Shown here piece by piece: positions 10,529 to 22,260 of a stretch of 64,000 nucleotides of DNA. The DNA lies in the NCBI RefSeq assembly GCF_032452875.1, contig NC_083883.1, positions 58,402,698 to 58,466,697 on the forward strand, given 5' to 3'. The position numbers were made by a program, and so were the translations under genes. Below the pieces are notes generated by a model that was not told the DNA's origin, searched no databases, and was given only the letters and a program-made list of their open reading frames with translations. How positions within the stretch are numbered: position 1 is the stretch's first letter; each line of letters begins with the position of its first letter. This stretch comes from Bos javanicus (lineage: Eukaryota; Chordata; Mammalia; Artiodactyla; Bovidae).

Positions 10529-11689
10529 AGGGCTCTACTTCTTGATGCATTTCTTCTGTAAGATGAGGGCGAAGCACAGCCGTGTGAATCTGGAAGAGTG
10601 GACTGGGGGAAGACTGTACCTTATCTCTGATTTAATTTGGTAATTAAGTTGGTAATTGGTAGTCTAGTTGGTAATTGTCCTTGGGGCAAGATTTTAGCAG
10701 TTGATCAGGTCAGAATCTTGGTTGCCTAGAGAACGGACAGTAGAAAAGTCATTCTTCTACAGACTTAGCAGTTTTGTCTTCTGTGGATAAGATGGGAATT
10801 AGAAATGTTATGCTTCTCTTTTTCCTGCTTGTCCAAATTCATCTTCTACATTTATCCCCTAGGATTTTTGCTTGCCTCGGATCCAGACCCAAGGTTGATC
10901 AGGGCCCGTACTGTGCTGGAGATTTGTTGGGGGTGAATGGGCCTGTGTGGTTTTTCACCCTCTTAGCTTCCCAGAACTACCAGAAACTTCTGGAACTGCA
11001 TCTATTCAGTTAAGTTCAGGAACTTGTCTCACTGGGAGTCTTTTTAAAGTAGTTCAGGTTCAGGAAGTTCAGGCACACTTTCAGAGAGCTGAATTGCTGT
11101 GCTGGGTTAGATTTGGGGAACTTTCAGTGGTATATGACTATCATGAACACTTTGAAGAGCCTGTCATCTCTGTGCCAATACCAGATACGTAGCAGAGACA
11201 TTCCATAGTTAGCCCCTTATCAAAGATGGCACATGCCTATCTTTCTGATTAAGGTGAACTCATGTTCTTTTGAGTAAACCAATGAAAGACAAGCTTCGAC
11301 ATGATACACAAACCCTGTGATAAATGGACTAGTCAAAGGAGGAAGTGTGGTTGACTAAAAAGGGAGTTCAGGCAGAAAGAGACTGCTTGGCAGGGAAGAA
11401 TTGATTCACTAGACTGGTCCTGCTACCAGACTCTCCTGTTCTGATGTCTAAGGCTTAGGGTGATGCTAATGGAAATAGAGTGGTTCTCATATAGATTCGG
11501 CAAGAAGTTGGAAATAGAGGGATCCTCAGAAAGTCAACAAGAGAAAGTACAGCAGTAGGGTGTGTGTGTAGTGTGTGTGTAGATGGCGGGGGGCAGAGTA
11601 GGTGGTATAGAAGATTACAGATGACTTCCAGTTTTCTTTCTTTCTTTTCTTTCCCCCCCAACTATTCCCCACATCAAGAAGTAGAATAT
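10529..11689. other. Intergenic sequence, nothing recognised
   Basis: Contains a small internal repetition of 'ttggtaatt' at about 10635-10680 and a TG-rich patch at 11560-11580. The open frames here (79-97 codons) have no family resemblance and no splice context. Confidence 0.45.
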
Positions 11690-12087
11690 AGTTCCCCTCC
11701 CTTTAGGTTTTACCAATAGAATGCTGTAGAAGTGATGGTATATAACTTTGGAGATCAGGCCTTAAGAGATCTACAGCTTTTCCTTTCACTTTTCTTGGAA
11801 CTCACTCACCACATTGTGAGTAAGCCCAAGAAACCACAGAGTAAGACCTGCTGGAGGGGAACCAAAGCCTCCAGCCTCCAACCCAGCTGAGCTGCAGCCT
11901 GCAGAGCCAGCGCTAACCACCAGCCATAGTGAACGAGGTCATTTTTGATCTTATAGCATCCTCATGTCCCACATGAAGCAAAAAAGATGCTCAGTCAATC
12001 CACGGGAACATGAGAAATAATAAGTCCTTGTTCGAAAACCACCAAGTTTTGGGGTGGTTTGTTACATAGTCATATATAACTAAAACA
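11690..12087 (+). mobile_element. Old LTR-like repeat, probably MaLR/MLT1
   Basis: It resembles a common mammalian LTR: 'accaatagaatgctgtagaa' and 'agtgatggtatataactt' near the start, and an end reading 'ccaccaagttttggggtggt' then 'ttgttacatagtcatatata' and 'actaaaacatg'. The family assignment is from memory. It is non-coding and decayed. Confidence 0.5.
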
Positions 12088-14328
12088 TGTGGAATCTCCA
12101 CGCTTTAGAAAGGATGGCTTAACTGGGATGCAGCTTTGGTCAGGAGAGAAGGGGACAGCCACTTGAAGCCACATCTGTGGTAAGAGGTAGTGCTGGAAGT
12201 GGGAAGGCATTCCCATAAGGCAAGCAGGCAAGGAGGAAAAATGATGATGGCCAAGTGGTGGCAGACAGTCTTAGTCTGGCATACATGGGCAAGGTACCTA
12301 AAGAACATCTAGAAAGATTTGGGGGAGATTTTGTTGAGAGTGAAAGTGAGATCTATAAGTTCTACAAAAGCATGAACCCCAGAATGCCAATATACATGGA
12401 TTTTTGTTATTAATCTATAATCTTGATGTTAGCTGGGCCTTTCCTTCTTCTTGAGATCTGGATAAGATTTGGTTGATGCACCAATTCCGCATTGTGAAAG
12501 ACTAAAAGACTCCCCAGGATTACTATGGATTTCTAGGGAAATTGTTTTTTATTCTTTAGCCTTAACTCTAAACTCTGGCTTCTTTTATGGGTGGTCTCAC
12601 TGTCCTCTTTATGCTTTTTCTGTTTCACATAATATCAATCTAAACATTAAATCTTCTCTTAATTTTCACAATTTCTGTGCATAGAAATTGTGCAAAAAAT
12701 ATGCATTTTTTTGTGATTAGTAGATATTAATAAGAAATGCTGGAGTCTGTGAAGAGTATTTTAAAGTGTAGCAATATGAACTTCAAATTGAACCCAAGAC
12801 CATCCTCATATTTTTTTGTTGTTGAACACTCACAAAGAGCTGCGTTTTTGTTTTGTTTTTGGCCATGCAGAGTGGAATGTAGGATGTTTGTTCCCTGACA
12901 GGGGATCAAGCCTATGTCCTTTGCAATGGAAGTGCAGTCTTAACCACTGGACTGCCAGGGAAGTCTCCTGTCCTTATTCTTTTTTTTTTTTTTGTCCGTA
13001 TTCTTAAAAATACGTTTGCCCCAGCACTGGAGAATTTTCACAAACAGTCACTCCAAGTGCTGGCCGAACCTTATTCTACGTCATGATTCCTCTTTTCCTT
13101 ACATCTTTCAGGAACGAAACAAATTTCTCTCATCTTCTCATATAGAATAGCTATCTATCTGTTTATTACACTCAGGGACTCACTCTCCAACCTGAGCTGC
13201 TTATCAAGATATTTACTCAGTAGATACGCTTGTCCTCTGAGGAACAATTATGATGTCAGTTGTTATAGTGATAACATTTCACTCTCCCATTTTCTATCCT
13301 ACTAAAATGACTGCAGTTTCCTGCGAAGGTACGCCAGTGTTGTTCTTTCTCTGTCCCTCTTGAGTGTTGACTGAAGGAAAATCAAACCTAATAAACCTGG
13401 GCTATACCCGACTCACTGCCTTGCCTCTCTTTCCTTCATCTTAGAGGGTGGAGATTAGGTTCTCTTTAAGATGTTGCTTTCTTTGTGTAAACTCTTCTTC
13501 ATTGCCTAGGTGAGGAAGGAAGAATCTCTGAATCTATTCTCTGGTGGGTGCCATTTTCAGTTTTGGGGAGATTTTAATGGGAGTGAAAGTGAGATCTAGA
13601 GATTGCACAGTAAGGAATAGGCATAAACCAGAGAACTCCAGCCTATGCAGGATTTCTGTTATTAGCCAATTGGAGACCCTCTTACACACAACAGTAGCAT
13701 GTCAGAGATGGTGAGTGGTTTGTTTCAATTAGAAATCCATTCATTCATTCATTAAAAATTTTTTGGCATGACTTTATAGGAGACTTCTAAGGAAGTCAAA
13801 CATGACTGAGACAGAATCTCTTGTTGAAAGAGCTTCTGATTCAGTAGGAGAAATAAAAGAACAAAATACCTACCCAGTTTGGCAGTATTGATGTCCCCTT
13901 GGAAAAGGGAGCTTTAACTGAGTCAGTGCAATAAGTTATTTGTGGTACAGTTCCTGTGGAATTACATTCCCTTCTTTGTACACTGGGCAAATGGCTCTTC
14001 TCTACCCTCCAGCTTGTCTGAGTCTATGACCTGCTGTGATCCTTCAGCCCCATTCATACAATTGTCTGTTAGTCCTCTAAGGGGATGGTGATGGTTTAGG
14101 CCCCTCAAAATGTCAAAGGACTCCCATCAGTCTCTTGCCTGCTGACTTTTACCCTCTCTTTTCTTATCTATGATCATTTTCTTGAAGAATTTTTAAGCTC
14201 CTACAAAACTTACCTTTTGACATTCACCATATGACTCTCATGTTTTTCTTTCTAGTACTATCATTTGCAGACATTTCCTCAGTTATTATGGGTCAAAGTG
14301 GTTGCTCTACAAACGTAAAACAAATGGA
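12088..14328. other. Intergenic sequence with one CHR SINE
   Basis: Other than the SINE at 12843-12968 and a CATT run at 13739-13752, no repeats or genes are recognised. The phrase 'gagtgaaagtgagatct' occurs at both about 12338 and 13580 in a similar context ('gggggagattttgttg' / 'ggggagattttaatgg'), suggesting two copies of an unrecognised old repeat. Confidence 0.4.
12843..12968 (-). mobile_element. tRNA-derived CHR-type SINE
   Basis: Reverse orientation: 'ttggccatgcagagtgg' at the left and 'ttaaccactggactgccagg' then 'gaagtct' at the right, the complement of the SINE head. Confidence 0.85.
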
Positions 14329-14447
14329 GGAATTCCCCGTCAGTTCAGCAGTTAGAACTCAGCGGTTTCACAGCTGTGGCCCAGGTTCAATCCCTGAATG
14401 GGGAGCTATTATCCCACAAGCTGCATGGCAAAAAACAAAAAGACAAA
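14329..14447 (+). mobile_element. tRNA-derived CHR-type SINE, short
   Basis: 'ggaattccccgtcagttcag' is a diverged head; 'cccaggttcaatccctgaat' is the B-box region; 'acaagctgcatggcaaaaaa' gives the A-rich end. Confidence 0.75.
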
Positions 14448-14521
14448 TGGCAGACATAGAGTAAATGATGGATAAGCCACACCCACTGCAGAACACACTC
14501 AACTCTGATTAGCACTGGTTA

Positions 14522-14655
14522 GGAAATGGCAACCCACTCCAGTACTCTTGCCTGGAAAATTCCAAGGATGGAGGAGCCTGGAGGGCTACAGTCCATGGGG
14601 TCACAAAGAGTTGGACATGACTGAGTGACTTCACTTCACTTCTTCACTTCACAGT
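14522..14655 (+). mobile_element. Bov-A monomer SINE
   Basis: Starts 'aggaaatggcaacccactcc' and runs through 'ggagggctacagtccatggg' to 'gactgagtgacttcacttca', a single forward Bov-A unit with a short CACTT-rich end. Confidence 0.85.
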
Positions 14656-14884
14656 ATCCTTTTTGAGGGGGAGCATTTGCAACACGGTGCACTAACACCC
14701 AATGGCCAGGAGTGCAGGCGTCAGGCTGCCACGCTAGTTCTCATCAGCTGGTACTCAGGTCATAGGAAAGAGAGCAAAAGACTAGCACACTTAAACAGAC
14801 TTTTAAAGCAGAGTTAACAAGTTACCTCCAGTAAAGAGAGTAGGAGTATGGTCTCATGGAGCTGTACTGGCTCTTAATAAAATG

Positions 14885-15785
14885 TTCAGTTCAGTTCAGT
14901 TCAGTCGCTCAGTCATGTCCAACTCTGTGACCCCATGAATTGCAGCACGCCAGGCCTCCCTGTCCATCACCAACTCCCAGTTCACTCAAACTCTTGTGCA
15001 TCAAGTCGGTGATGCCATCCAGCCATCTCATCCTCTGTTGTCCTCTTCTCCTCCTGCCCCCCATCCCTCTCAGCATCAGAGTCTTTTCCAATGAGTCAAC
15101 TCTTCATATCAGGTGGCCAAAGTACTGGAGTTTCAGCTTTAGCAACAGTCCTGACAAAGAACATCCAGGACTGATCTCCTTTAGGATGGACTGGTTGGAT
15201 CTCCTTGCAGTCCAAGGGACTCTCAAGAGTCTTCTCCAACACCACAGTTCAAAAGCATCAATTCTTCGGTGCTCAGCCTTCTTCACAGTCCAACTCTCAC
15301 ATCCATACATGACCACAGGAAAAACCATAGCCTTGACTAGATGGACCTTTGTTGGCAAAGTAATGTCTCTGCTTTTGAATATGCTATCTAGGTTGGTCAT
15401 AACTTTCCTTCCAAGGAGTAAGCATCTTTTAATTTCATGGCTGCAGTCACCATCTGTAGTGATTCTGGAGCCCAGAAAAACAAAGTCTGACACTGTTTCC
15501 CCATCTATTTCCCATGAAGTGGTGGGACTGGATGCCATGATCTTCATTTTCTGAATGTTGAGCTTTAAGCCAACTTTTTCACTCTCCACTTTCACTTTCA
15601 TCAAGAGGCTTTTGAGTTCCTCTTCACTTTCTGCCATAAGGATGGTGTCATCTGCATATCTGAGGTTATTGATATTTCTCCTGGCAATCTTGATCCCAGC
15701 TTGTGCTTCTTCCAGTCCAGCGTTTTTCATGATGTACTCTGCATAGAAGTTAAATAAGCAGGGTGACAATATACAGCCTTGATGT
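14885..15785 (-). mobile_element. BovB LINE (RTE clade), 3' part
   Basis: The minus strand follows the 3' 900 bases of BovB: a tail of GTTCA units on this strand (about 14885-14905), the 'gccatccagccatctcatcc' 3' region, then the reverse-transcriptase C-terminal coding part ending at 'ggtgacaatatacagccttg'. It is 5'-truncated. BovB is abundant in ruminants and known for past horizontal transfer between reptiles and ruminants. Confidence 0.93.
15104..15769 (-). pseudogene. BovB reverse transcriptase fragment (C-terminal part)
   Basis: This 221-codon stretch remains open. It begins at an internal Met (MSPCLFNFYAEYIM) and carries the reverse-transcriptase active-site motif YADD at about residues 38-41, followed by the post-RT region (VMYGCESWTVKK and FELWCWRRLLRVPWT). 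The upstream endonuclease and the first half of the RT domain are missing, so it is a fragment and not a gene. The uninterrupted frame suggests a fairly young insertion. Confidence 0.85.
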
Positions 15786-17460
15786 TAATAAATGTTACAG
15801 GCCTCAAATTTCAGAAGCATTTTGGTGGGTACTTTTAGGAAGCAAGCTTGATTGTAGCTTTCCTTTCCTTGTCTTCTGGAAATATAGGAAATATTTATTT
15901 TTATATTCTTAGAGTCTAGCACAGTACCTGGCAAATGGCTCAATAATAATTTGCTAACTGATTGGTTGAATGAGTGAATGAATCAATCACTCAATCAAAT
16001 AAAACTTTTCTGCTTTCTGATCCACTCTGTGTCTTCATTTAAGCATTTGTCTGTCAAGTTTAAAGTGTTTATATTCACATTATGGTGCATTTGCTTGTGT
16101 TGTTCAACACTCTAAAAGCTATAACATGTTAGAGTGGAATTCTACTTTATTTAATAAATTATAAGGTGGATAAATAGGTATGTCAAAAAGATGTTTAGGA
16201 TTTCTTTTAATAAATTAGGATAGAGGTTCTTAATGAGGTTAATAGAACAGTGCCGATCTGGCTATCTCATTATTAGCTGGAAAACTTGAAGCAGTTCAGA
16301 TTTCCGGTTCTTACTTCTGTATTTTTGAAAATTTCCTCAGATGATCCTGATACACAGTCAGGTTTGAGAACCACTGCCATCTTCTTTAAAGTAAGATCAA
16401 AACTTAGAAAATCCTAGCTGTTGGCAATTTTCCAAAAATAGATCATGTAGTACAGGCCCACTGCAAGTTACCAAGGTAGCTTTTGGGAGGGAGGTACTGG
16501 TCTTTCTGAAAGTTATACTTCTTAATGCAAGCATTCGCCAAGTGCTTCTCTGGTCTTTTACCAACAATGTGTTTATTGTGTGTTCACAGACTCTTTCTCT
16601 GAATGCAAGTTGGCACCGTTATCTTGGGCTTTTGAGATAGTTCTTATTTCAAATAATCTTCCCTCTTATTCTCACGAGTATAGATGTGCTACTAGGATCC
16701 ACGCTTTTGAGATGGAGTTCCATGCTCACAGAGATTATAAACCTGCCCAGTGACTTCAAGCTGGTGAGGGGAACTCAGGGTCATGTTTGCCTCATTATAC
16801 CCTTTGCCTCTCCTCTGTGACTGTTGACTAAGGGCTTATACTGACTGTGGAGCTCTGTATACATTCCTCTAGTCCTTGCAATAACCTTGCAAAGAAAATA
16901 CCTCTGGAGTCCTCCATTTTGTGGATGGAGTTTTTCAAGAGTTGAGTATTTCCACCACATTGTTGCCATTCAAATATTCTTCCCCACTCTGGCAAAGATT
17001 ACTCTGTGTTCACTAAACCCCATTGCCTTTTCCTCATGCATGTACACCCACACTACATTTCCCAGCACCTGTTTCATTAGATGTGACCATGTGATTGAGT
17101 TCTGGCCAATAGAATATGGGCAAAATTGATCACTCCACTTCCAAGGTTAGCCCCTTAAGAAGCCCCAGTATTATCCTTTGGGCTTTTTCTCTTTTCCCAT
17201 CAGCAAGCTGAATGCAGCAGATGAAAAAAACAAAAAACAAAACCCTAGAGGATTCAGAAAAAAACTTGATTGTGTGGCTCCTTGTCAGAATTCTGTGGTG
17301 AGAAATAATTCTCACTGTGTTAAGATGGCCATGAGCCTCCCCTGATTAATGCATCTGCCCTGCCTTTGGCCCATAGCCTCTGCAGCTATAACACCAATCT
17401 CTGACTTGAGAGCCCCAGAGCAGTGGGAAAGGTGAGCAGTCTCTCAAAGGAGCTGCCAGG
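15786..17460. other. Intergenic sequence with MIR and MER5A relics
   Basis: About 15905-15995 resembles the 3' end of MIR/L2 ('agcacagtacctggcaaatg'). Around 16985-17230, 'ctacatttcccagcacctg' and 'gagttctggccaatagaata' recall an old mammalian LTR-like repeat that I cannot name. The rest is unassigned. Confidence 0.45.
16208..16376 (+). mobile_element. MER5A-like hAT DNA transposon relic
   Basis: The right end 'aggtttgagaaccactg' is the MER5A terminal sequence, and 'cagatgatcctgatacaca' precedes it as expected. The left end ('tagaggttcttaatgagg') is diverged. Confidence 0.65.
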
Positions 17461-17615
17461 AGGCAATGTGACATGAGGAAAAGCACTGGCTTGGAGCTGG
17501 AAGAAATGGGTTCACATTCTCATTCTTGGTCTAAGTGTGTGAACTTAACTGATTGCTGTTACAGCCAGAGAGTGTTCCCCTGTGAAATGGGAATAATAAG
17601 AGATGATATATATAA
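17461..17615 (+). repeat. MIR SINE relic
   Basis: 'aaagcactggcttggagctg', 'gtgtgtgaacttaactgatt' and 'cctgtgaaatgggaataata' give the MIR order. Confidence 0.6.
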
Positions 17616-17689
17616 AAGAATCTGGTCATGATGCCTAGTAAATCTAAAAACTCTTCAGAAATGTAGCAAGAGTTTGGCAGAACCTGGGA

Positions 17690-17853
17690 CTTCCCTGGTG
17701 GTCCAGTGTTTAAGAACCTGCGTGTGCAACTGCTGGAGCCCGCAAGCCACGACTAAAGGGTCTGTGCTCGGCAACAAAGATCCTGCATGATGCAATGAAG
17801 ATCTTGTGTGTTGCAACTAAGACCCAATGAAGCCAAATAAATAAATAAGTAAA
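17690..17853 (+). mobile_element. tRNA-derived CHR-type SINE
   Basis: Starts 'gacttccctggtggtccagt', continues 'cctgcatgatgcaatgaaga' and ends in AAATAAATAAATAAG. Confidence 0.87.
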
Positions 17854-19929
17854 GCTGGTAGAAACTGAAGGAAGTGTCAAAGAGGAACAGTTTGTAGCAA
17901 GTCCAGAGAGTCAGAGGTACCCCCATGGTTATACTGGGCAGCTTCCTGCATGACAGCTCTGTAGTGAGGGTCCTGTGTGTATTACAACACATTTGACCCT
18001 ATGATGGCTCTAGTAGGCTTGTCTAAGTCACTTGCATCTGAATAATTTTTTGAATCTTTTTACCCCCTGCTTCTTTCTTGTTTCAGGATAATGATAGAAT
18101 GTCAGTTCAATGAGGAGAGGCCTGCCATCTTTTCCCCTGATGTACATGGAGCACCAGCCCCAGAGCCTGGTACATTGCATGTGCTATATTTGTACAGGAC
18201 ATATTGTATTTGGCTCAATGACTGACTCATCTCAGAGGAACAAAAGGATGATTTGTTCTTTTCCTTTTATCCTCATATCTTCTTCCTCTCTCCTGCAGGT
18301 TTGAATGGTCAAGCCTGTATATTTAGACTTCTGGACAACTTTGCTTCTGGGGTTGTTTGATGAGTTTTTGGTTCACCTCAAATAAAAAAAAAAAAAAAAG
18401 GAAGAAGAAATTGCCAGAGATTCAGAAGAAATTCCTCACCCAGTTTAGGACTTCGGTTTAAAGAAGTAGAACTGGCTTTGAGACATAGATGGGAAGCTAG
18501 TAGCAAGTTCTTCCACATCTGTTGGCCCTATCCTACTCCCTGATAGAGCTCTGGTTAGACCAGAGTCTCTGGTGGGGTTGGGGACAGGTGAATGCCACAG
18601 ATCTGGACATAGAGTGCCAGATAGGGTGGCCAGTTCATCCTAATTTGCTCTGGTCTTTCCAGGTTTGAAAACTGAAAGCCTTGCATCCTGGAAACCCCTT
18701 CAGTCCTGGGAAAACCAGGACAGTTGGTCACTACTGCCATGTTTCAGGACCTATCATCAGAGATCAACATGCCAAGCTCTTAGGGAAATTAAAATAGAGG
18801 AAGTCTTGTTCAGGCTTCAGAATCAGGAGAGCAGGCCTCTGACTGGATTCCATGCCTACCTGCAAGCAGGCAGGTCAGGCAGCACTTTAGATAGGAAAGG
18901 AAGTGGGTTTTGGAATTTTTGAGCCTCTGGAGGTCTGGCCAACCCCAGGGTCTAACAAAATCCTATGACCGACAAGGTGAAACAAATGGAATTGCAAACA
19001 GTTTAAAGTAAAACCAGAGGTACATTTTTTGCACAGCCTGAGATTTTAAGTGGGAGCCCTCAAAACTGCAATTTGAAGTTTCACCCATGAGGTGGATGCA
19101 CTGCCCAAGACCCTTTCCCAATTGGGACCCCAGATTGCTGTTAACAAGGGACTTCTCAGGGCTGTTTAATTCTGCACTGTATGTTGGTTGGCCCAATTTT
19201 GTGATGTACATGCTGTTACTTCTCTCTATTGTTTCTATTTCTTTTCTTTTAATGACTGTATATTGAAATTAAGTCAAATAATCTTCTATAAAACATTGAA
19301 ATTGTTTATATGTGTAATGAGTGATTTCTTTTGTTAACAAATCCTTCAAACCTAAAGTGAAAGTAAAACTTTAAGCAAAACACAAGCGTAGCTGGGGGAG
19401 ATGGAACCTTCCACATTCAGTGGACCCTGAGGGCTCAGATGTTAAGAAGTCAATATGCTGAGATGATCTAAAGAATAGAGATCTTTCCCCTTTCCTGTGG
19501 TTGCACCAGTCTTCTGAGATTCTGAATGCTCCTGTGAAGGGGCAGCTCTTCCACTGATCTTCGTCTACCCCCACCGATGATAGAGAATTCATTTCTTGTT
19601 TGCTAGCAAACATACAGAAGGAGATTTAATTTGACTTGGAAAAGGAGGGTAATGTGATGTTTCTTATATCTTAGGAGATGAGCAGATTCATAGTAGTTAC
19701 CCAAGACTTGCCCAAAGGCCCAGAGCTAAATAGTGTAGAATCACTACTTGAATAGAGCTCTATCTGGCCCAAATGTTGGTTTTCTTTCCATTCTTCAGCA
19801 CCGTAGGAGGTATTGAATGAAACACTGAATGAAAAGAAAAGTAACAATTTGTCCCTTCAAGTGGACTTTTAGACATGCTCTCATTCATAACTATCTTTTT
19901 CTTTGTTTCATTGGATTGATTTGATTTAG
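17854..19929. other. Intergenic sequence, nothing firmly recognised
   Basis: Includes a 16-base A run at 18384-18399 after 'cacctcaaat', which looks like a retrotransposed tail, but the sequence before it matches no gene I recognise. No supported coding frame. Confidence 0.45.
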
Positions 19930-20372
19930 CCTCTACAGCACCAGCTTTCCCTTCTTTCCCAGTACAAATTTCTCAGTCTGACATTCAAGACTACTGGCTT
20001 TAGCTCTAGCCTACCTTTTTGGAGGTACTGCCCTGACATCTTCCATGTATCCTGTGCTTCCTCCAGGCAGGGCTCTTCACACTTTCCCCCTCTAAGTGTC
20101 TTCTGCTGTGCCTATACCATGGAATACTCTTTCCCCAACCTCCCTTATCAAGATCCTACTGTCCTTCAAATTCCCATGAAGACTTTATTGATCCTTCCTT
20201 TCTGATATCCTGAGTTAAACATACCCTCATTCACTTAGTGCCATAATAACTTATTCTGCTTACTAGAGGTTTCCTTGAAGGCAGATTATTTTTTTTTAAT
20301 AATATCCAAGATATCTTAGAACAGCAATCTGTACATAGTAGACACTCTATAAATACTTGTTGAAATGCAGTC
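19930..20372 (+). repeat. L2 LINE relic (3' end)
   Basis: The block order follows the L2 3' UTR: 'catggaatactctttcccca', 'tactgtccttcaaattccca', 'gaagactttattgatccttc', 'gaggtttccttgaaggcaga' and the end 'gtagacactctataaatact'. It is old and highly diverged. Confidence 0.65.
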
Positions 20373-21639
20373 CAGAGAATTAAAGGGAATTTAGATTTTC
20401 CCTGGTGTATGACTTAGAACTGGGACAAAAGCGATTTTGCTGGAGTATGTTTGAGAAAAATCAGGTGGGGAAAAAACAGATAATAGAAACAGAAGTGAGA
20501 GAGTGAGGCCAGCAGCCCATTTCATTCTAAGAGTGTCCCCGAAAGTCTCAGAAGGAGCCAGAGATTGATCTCTCTGACCTTCCTCCAAGTGTTAGGACAC
20601 ACCTCCCTGTGGGTAGAAGCCTATCCAAGGCTCTGCTTCCAGCCTGCAGTTAACCAGGGAAAGCAGTCAATCAGAGAATGCGCTGGATCTGACCTCCTGG
20701 CTGCTGAACTCACTGAGGTCTGATCTTCAAAGTGCTGGGGATGTCAGTTATATAAAGTTGTATGGCATGTTCTTCTCTCCTGGGGTGAGGGGAGGGTACT
20801 GGGGGGAGGATGAGGGAAGGAGAACAGCTATCAGCCCAAGAGAACTGCTGCAAGAGCTAGGGTTCTGCCTTCCCTCACCACACACATCTCCTCCAAATGT
20901 GCCCTTGATGTTGCATTCTCCAACCCAAACAAAAAACCTGGAGAAAAAATGATTTTGTGGCTAGCTCTGTTTTCAATACCGTGGAACATTTGCCGGCATG
21001 GTGATCCATCACCAGATTTTTTTTTTTTAACCTTGCAAGATGGCCACTTGTCTTTTTAATCGGCATGTTTGCATCCATGTTGCTACTTACTTTCTCTCAA
21101 GGCCAAGTTTTCTTTCTTTTCCTTTCTCCCCGATTTTTGCCATCTGTACCATATTTCTTTAGAGTTTTTCTTCTCTAATCCCCTCTTTAGTGCCAGGAGA
21201 AGTCATACCAATAGGCTGGAGAGATTCCGAAGCTTGATGCACAGAACTGGCTGAAAAATCTCAACGACATCACACACATTCTGGAAATTTTGCTCTTTCA
21301 TATTTGTAAGTGGGCACATAGCATGCGCTGTGTTAAAAGGTGAGGCTCACGATTCATCAGAGACTCGTGAGCTACCTGTTCTTAGAACTGGATCAGTATA
21401 GTCCCTGCTGCCATCCGAAGTCCTGGAGATGAGATATCCCTGGGGATGTGAGGTGGCCAGGCCTAGGAATCACAACTCCATTTAAAAGAAATAAAATCTT
21501 CACTCTTTTCTCAGGTGTTGAACTCTGTCTTAAGTCAGCAGCTGTAAAACCTGTGAAGCTTAAGGCTCATTGCCATCTTTAGAGAGCTACGGAGACTTCC
21601 CTTTTCCCTCTTAAACTGTCCTGTGGTAGGTATAAAGAG

Positions 21640-21740
21640 GCTGAGACTGTGATACAGAACCAAGCAGTTCTGTTATCTTGGACAAGTCACTTAAAATCTC
21701 TGGATCTTAATTTCTTTATTCATAAAATTAGAGTTGGAAA
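21640..21740 (+). repeat. MIR SINE relic
   Basis: 'ttatcttggacaagtcactt' and 'ttcataaaattagagttgg' follow the MIR core. Confidence 0.55.
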
Positions 21741-22069
21741 AGTGCATGATTCTATATTAGGGGGTCTATATTTCATGGAGTTGTCTCAGCTATTGGGATT
21801 GCATTGGTATGAAAAACAGGGTCTAAGAACTGGAATCCAAAGTTTTACAGAGCTTAAAGGAGTTTGTACATATTTTTTTCCCTTTTCCTTTTCTCTGCAC
21901 TTTCATGCATTTCTACTTCTTGCTTCCAACTGGGAGAATCAATTCTATGACCACATAAAAGTCTCCTTAGGCCCAATATCTTAGGCTACTTTGGTAGTTC
22001 ATAAAAGACGACTGAAGTTTTAGCTCTGTCTACATGAGGCTCCCAGGCCAGACTGGAACTGAATGTTCT

Positions 22070-22260
22070 AATTTGTATTGAATTATTTGCCAAGCAAATA
22101 TGAAGCTCTTTTGATGTAAACAGGAATATTCACACCAACATGGTCCTAGCAGCAGGCAGGCAGACCGGATCCAACTTGGATCCTGCCTGCTTCCAGTAGC
22201 TCTGCATTACTATTGATGTAAGTTAGTCCAGCTTGATCCGTGGGATGTTCGAGGTTCGCC
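22070..22260. promoter_or_regulatory. Candidate regulatory segment with palindrome and FOX-like site
   Basis: Single-copy sequence holding a forkhead-like 'gatgtaaacaggaatatt' (about 22115-22131) and a perfect 17-base palindrome, ggatccaacttggatcc, at 22167-22183, flanked by gcaggca (22156-22162) and its complement tgcctgc (22184-22190). It could fold into a hairpin or bind a dimeric factor. Function is unproven. Confidence 0.3.

Noticed and set aside
14940..15554. Plus-strand frame of 204 codons
   Set aside because: It is the antisense shadow of the BovB reverse transcriptase on the minus strand; the same holds for 59670-60122.
18384..18399. A run after 'cacctcaaat' as the tail of a processed pseudogene
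   Set aside because: The preceding sequence matches no mRNA I recognise, and I found no flanking duplication. A database search of 18110-18400 would settle it.
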